From Onchocerca volvulus (lineage: Eukaryota > Nematoda > Chromadorea > Rhabditida > Onchocercidae): a stretch of 64,000 bases of DNA. The stretch spans positions 17,816,581 through 17,880,580 of the forward strand of contig HG738137.1 of the NCBI GenBank assembly GCA_000499405.2, given 5' to 3'. Positions within the stretch are counted from its first letter, which is position 1, and every line of letters starts with the position of its first letter. The position numbers and the translations under genes were made by a program. Shown here piece by piece: positions 62,462-64,000 of the stretch. Below the pieces are notes generated by a model. It worked only from the letters and a program-made list of their open reading frames with translations, searched no databases and was not told the DNA's origin.

Positions 62462-63137
62462 TGTCGGGAATTTGGGGGTATTCAATTGGGCGACGATTGT
62501 GAAGAGGGGGTAAAATAAATATTTATCCAACACAATAGGCAATATCACAGAACAATCAACGTGAATAAAATGAGATATAAAAAGGGAGGTTAGGAGTATA
62601 AAAATGAAGATTTCGTTGTCGATGGAAATTGTTGAAGATGTCGAAGATGTTGAAGATTTGAAGATATTTTTTCAGACTGAATTAAGGAATATATATAGTA
62701 GTTGTGAGTAGGAGTGGCATATTACAATAATCAAAAATTTCGATTTAGTGTAAGAAATATAATTAACTAAATGTGTAATTAGCACAAGATTGTAACAATA
62801 GATGGATTGCCGGAAATGACCTTAAGATATAATTGGACTGTGTTTATAAGATTTTTACAATTGATAGATTATCGGAAATGACTTCAAGATATAGTTAGAT
62901 TGAGTAAGAATTTAACAATTGATAAATTACAGGAAATGACTTTAAGATATAGTTAAATTGAGTTTGTAAGATTTTAACAATTGATAGATTACAGGAAATG
63001 ACTTTAAGACACAATTACACACTTAATCTAGCGCAAAGATTATTAAAACAATTGCCCGAAAGAAATTTTAAGATAGAATTAATCAAATCTCTAATTGCTT
63101 AAATTTTGAGAGCGCAAACATTTGGAATGTTTCGATA
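62462..63137 (-). mobile_element. Pao-type LTR, copy 4, complete
   Basis: A 676-bp LTR runs from TGTCGGGAATTTGGGGG to CATTTGGAATGTTTCGATA (last bases changed from CGACA). It has four recognisable inner repeats between 62813 and 63010. A primer-binding-site fragment (CCCGGCTCG on +) abuts it at 62453-62461. It abuts the primer-binding site of the family D element at 63138. Confidence 0.75.
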
Positions 63138-63157
63138 GCTCGTAGCACAAAAAATTT

Positions 63158-63662
63158 TGCTGGGAATTGTAGAAATTTCTTAGGAAATATGTTAGGAAAA
63201 GCTTTGCTATGATCAATTTGGGTAATTAAACGACTAATGTAGAAGAATCGATAGTGAACACTTTATTTAGTATCAATTACAGAAATAGTCAGTTAATAGA
63301 AATAAATAATATTTAAGCGCGATCAGCTGAATAAAATGAAAAAAAAAAAAAGTTTTTAAAAGAAGAAACAGGAGCGAAATGGTAGAAACAGAATAGAAAT
63401 AGAGAGATGGAGTAAAAAGCAACAGAGTAGAAACGACCGTCGAATTCAGAGGAAGAAAATATTGTACAATATAATGAATAAACTAAATGGTGGAGTATAA
63501 ATGGCAGTTGGGAATGGGAATGGTATCGGATAGATTACAACGATTACAAAAGAAATTGATACGATTGTCGGAAGTAAATTTAAGACATAATTAAATATCT
63601 AGACACTTAAAAGATGTAATTAATTAAATGTCTAGACAGCTGACATTCCGAATTTTTCGGCA
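63158..63662 (-). mobile_element. LTR family D, complete copy
   Basis: About 505 bp from TGCTGGGAATTGTAG to CCGAATTTTTCGGCA, with short inverted ends. A primer-binding-site-like sequence (GCTCGTAGCACAAAAAATTT) adjoins at 63139-63157. Its interior was removed or displaced by the neighbouring Pao LTR. A shorter copy lies at 55940-56275. Confidence 0.65.
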
Positions 63663-64000
63663 ATCCTATTCTTACCAGTATGATAAAGCAGAAGTTCTTT
63701 CTTTTCAAATAATATGCTTTTTATTCCTAATATTCAGAAAAAAAACCTACGAAATCAATCTTTTAAATTTGATAACTTTTTATATTTCGAAGCATTGTTG
63801 TAAAAATAGATTTATGATTATTATTTAACAATTTAGATAAATTGATCTGTTAGTGAAGAGAAATGTGACGGTCAGTTGAATTTTTACTGATTTATAACCG
63901 GTTGCTTTATTGCACTTGTACTTCCATCAATAATTTCTCGCAGTGTAATAAATCCTTCATTTATTTTTCAAATTTTAAAGCGAAAGCAGGATGAAGGAGA
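63663..64000. other. AT-rich flank after the retrotransposon cluster
   Basis: No repeat family member or gene is recognisable. Open frames are short and Phe/Ile/Lys-rich. Confidence 0.4.

Overview
The window looks like a piece of a nematode nuclear genome, most likely a spirurid or filarial worm (inference). It is strongly AT-rich. It carries multi-exon genes whose 3' splice sites mostly read TTTCAG or TTTTAG, a trans-splice-like acceptor 5 bases before a start codon, decayed BEL/Pao retrotransposons and Helitron remains. No rRNA, tRNA, CRISPR array or bacterial-type operon was seen.

Layout. Positions 1-10231 hold no gene I can support: low-complexity AT-rich DNA, one MITE-like inverted repeat and one weak membrane-peptide ORF. 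Positions 10238-45456 (+) form a single giant gene that I assembled exon by exon: 65 exons and about 2,360 codons. Every splice phase is consistent except one junction (exon 42/43). Its product starts with a domain that looks like the N-terminal oligomerisation domain of TDP-43. It continues as a very long coiled coil built from duplicated exons, and ends in an AMPK-beta-like glycogen-binding module (CBM48). The coiled coil is organised around a recurring exon of exactly 141 nt that ends in a signature close to AEWSLGEHRQWLxDANNR.

The last large intron of that gene (43137-45045) is filled by a decayed Helitron helicase, Helitron-type ends in inverted orientation and an LTR-like repeat. Positions 46739-51138 (-) hold a second gene: a secreted or surface protein of the IgGFc-binding N-terminal family, with a signal peptide, a Thr-rich stalk made of triplicated mini-exons and a hydrophobic C-terminus (membrane or GPI anchor). 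Positions 51139-55900 are mostly AT-rich intergenic DNA with GATA-type motifs, one 79-codon ORF and a second copy of the LTR-like repeat.

Positions 55940-63662 are a graveyard of nested BEL/Pao-type LTR retrotransposons, mostly on the - strand. They include decayed gag and protease pieces, primer-binding-site-like sequences and at least four LTR families. Several insertion events can be ordered from 5-bp target-site duplications.

The most interesting item is the giant gene. A TDP-43-like oligomerisation head, an exon-duplicated coiled-coil rod and a carbohydrate-binding tail are not a combination I recognise. The design suggests a scaffold that self-assembles at one end and contacts a polysaccharide or protein at the other (inference).
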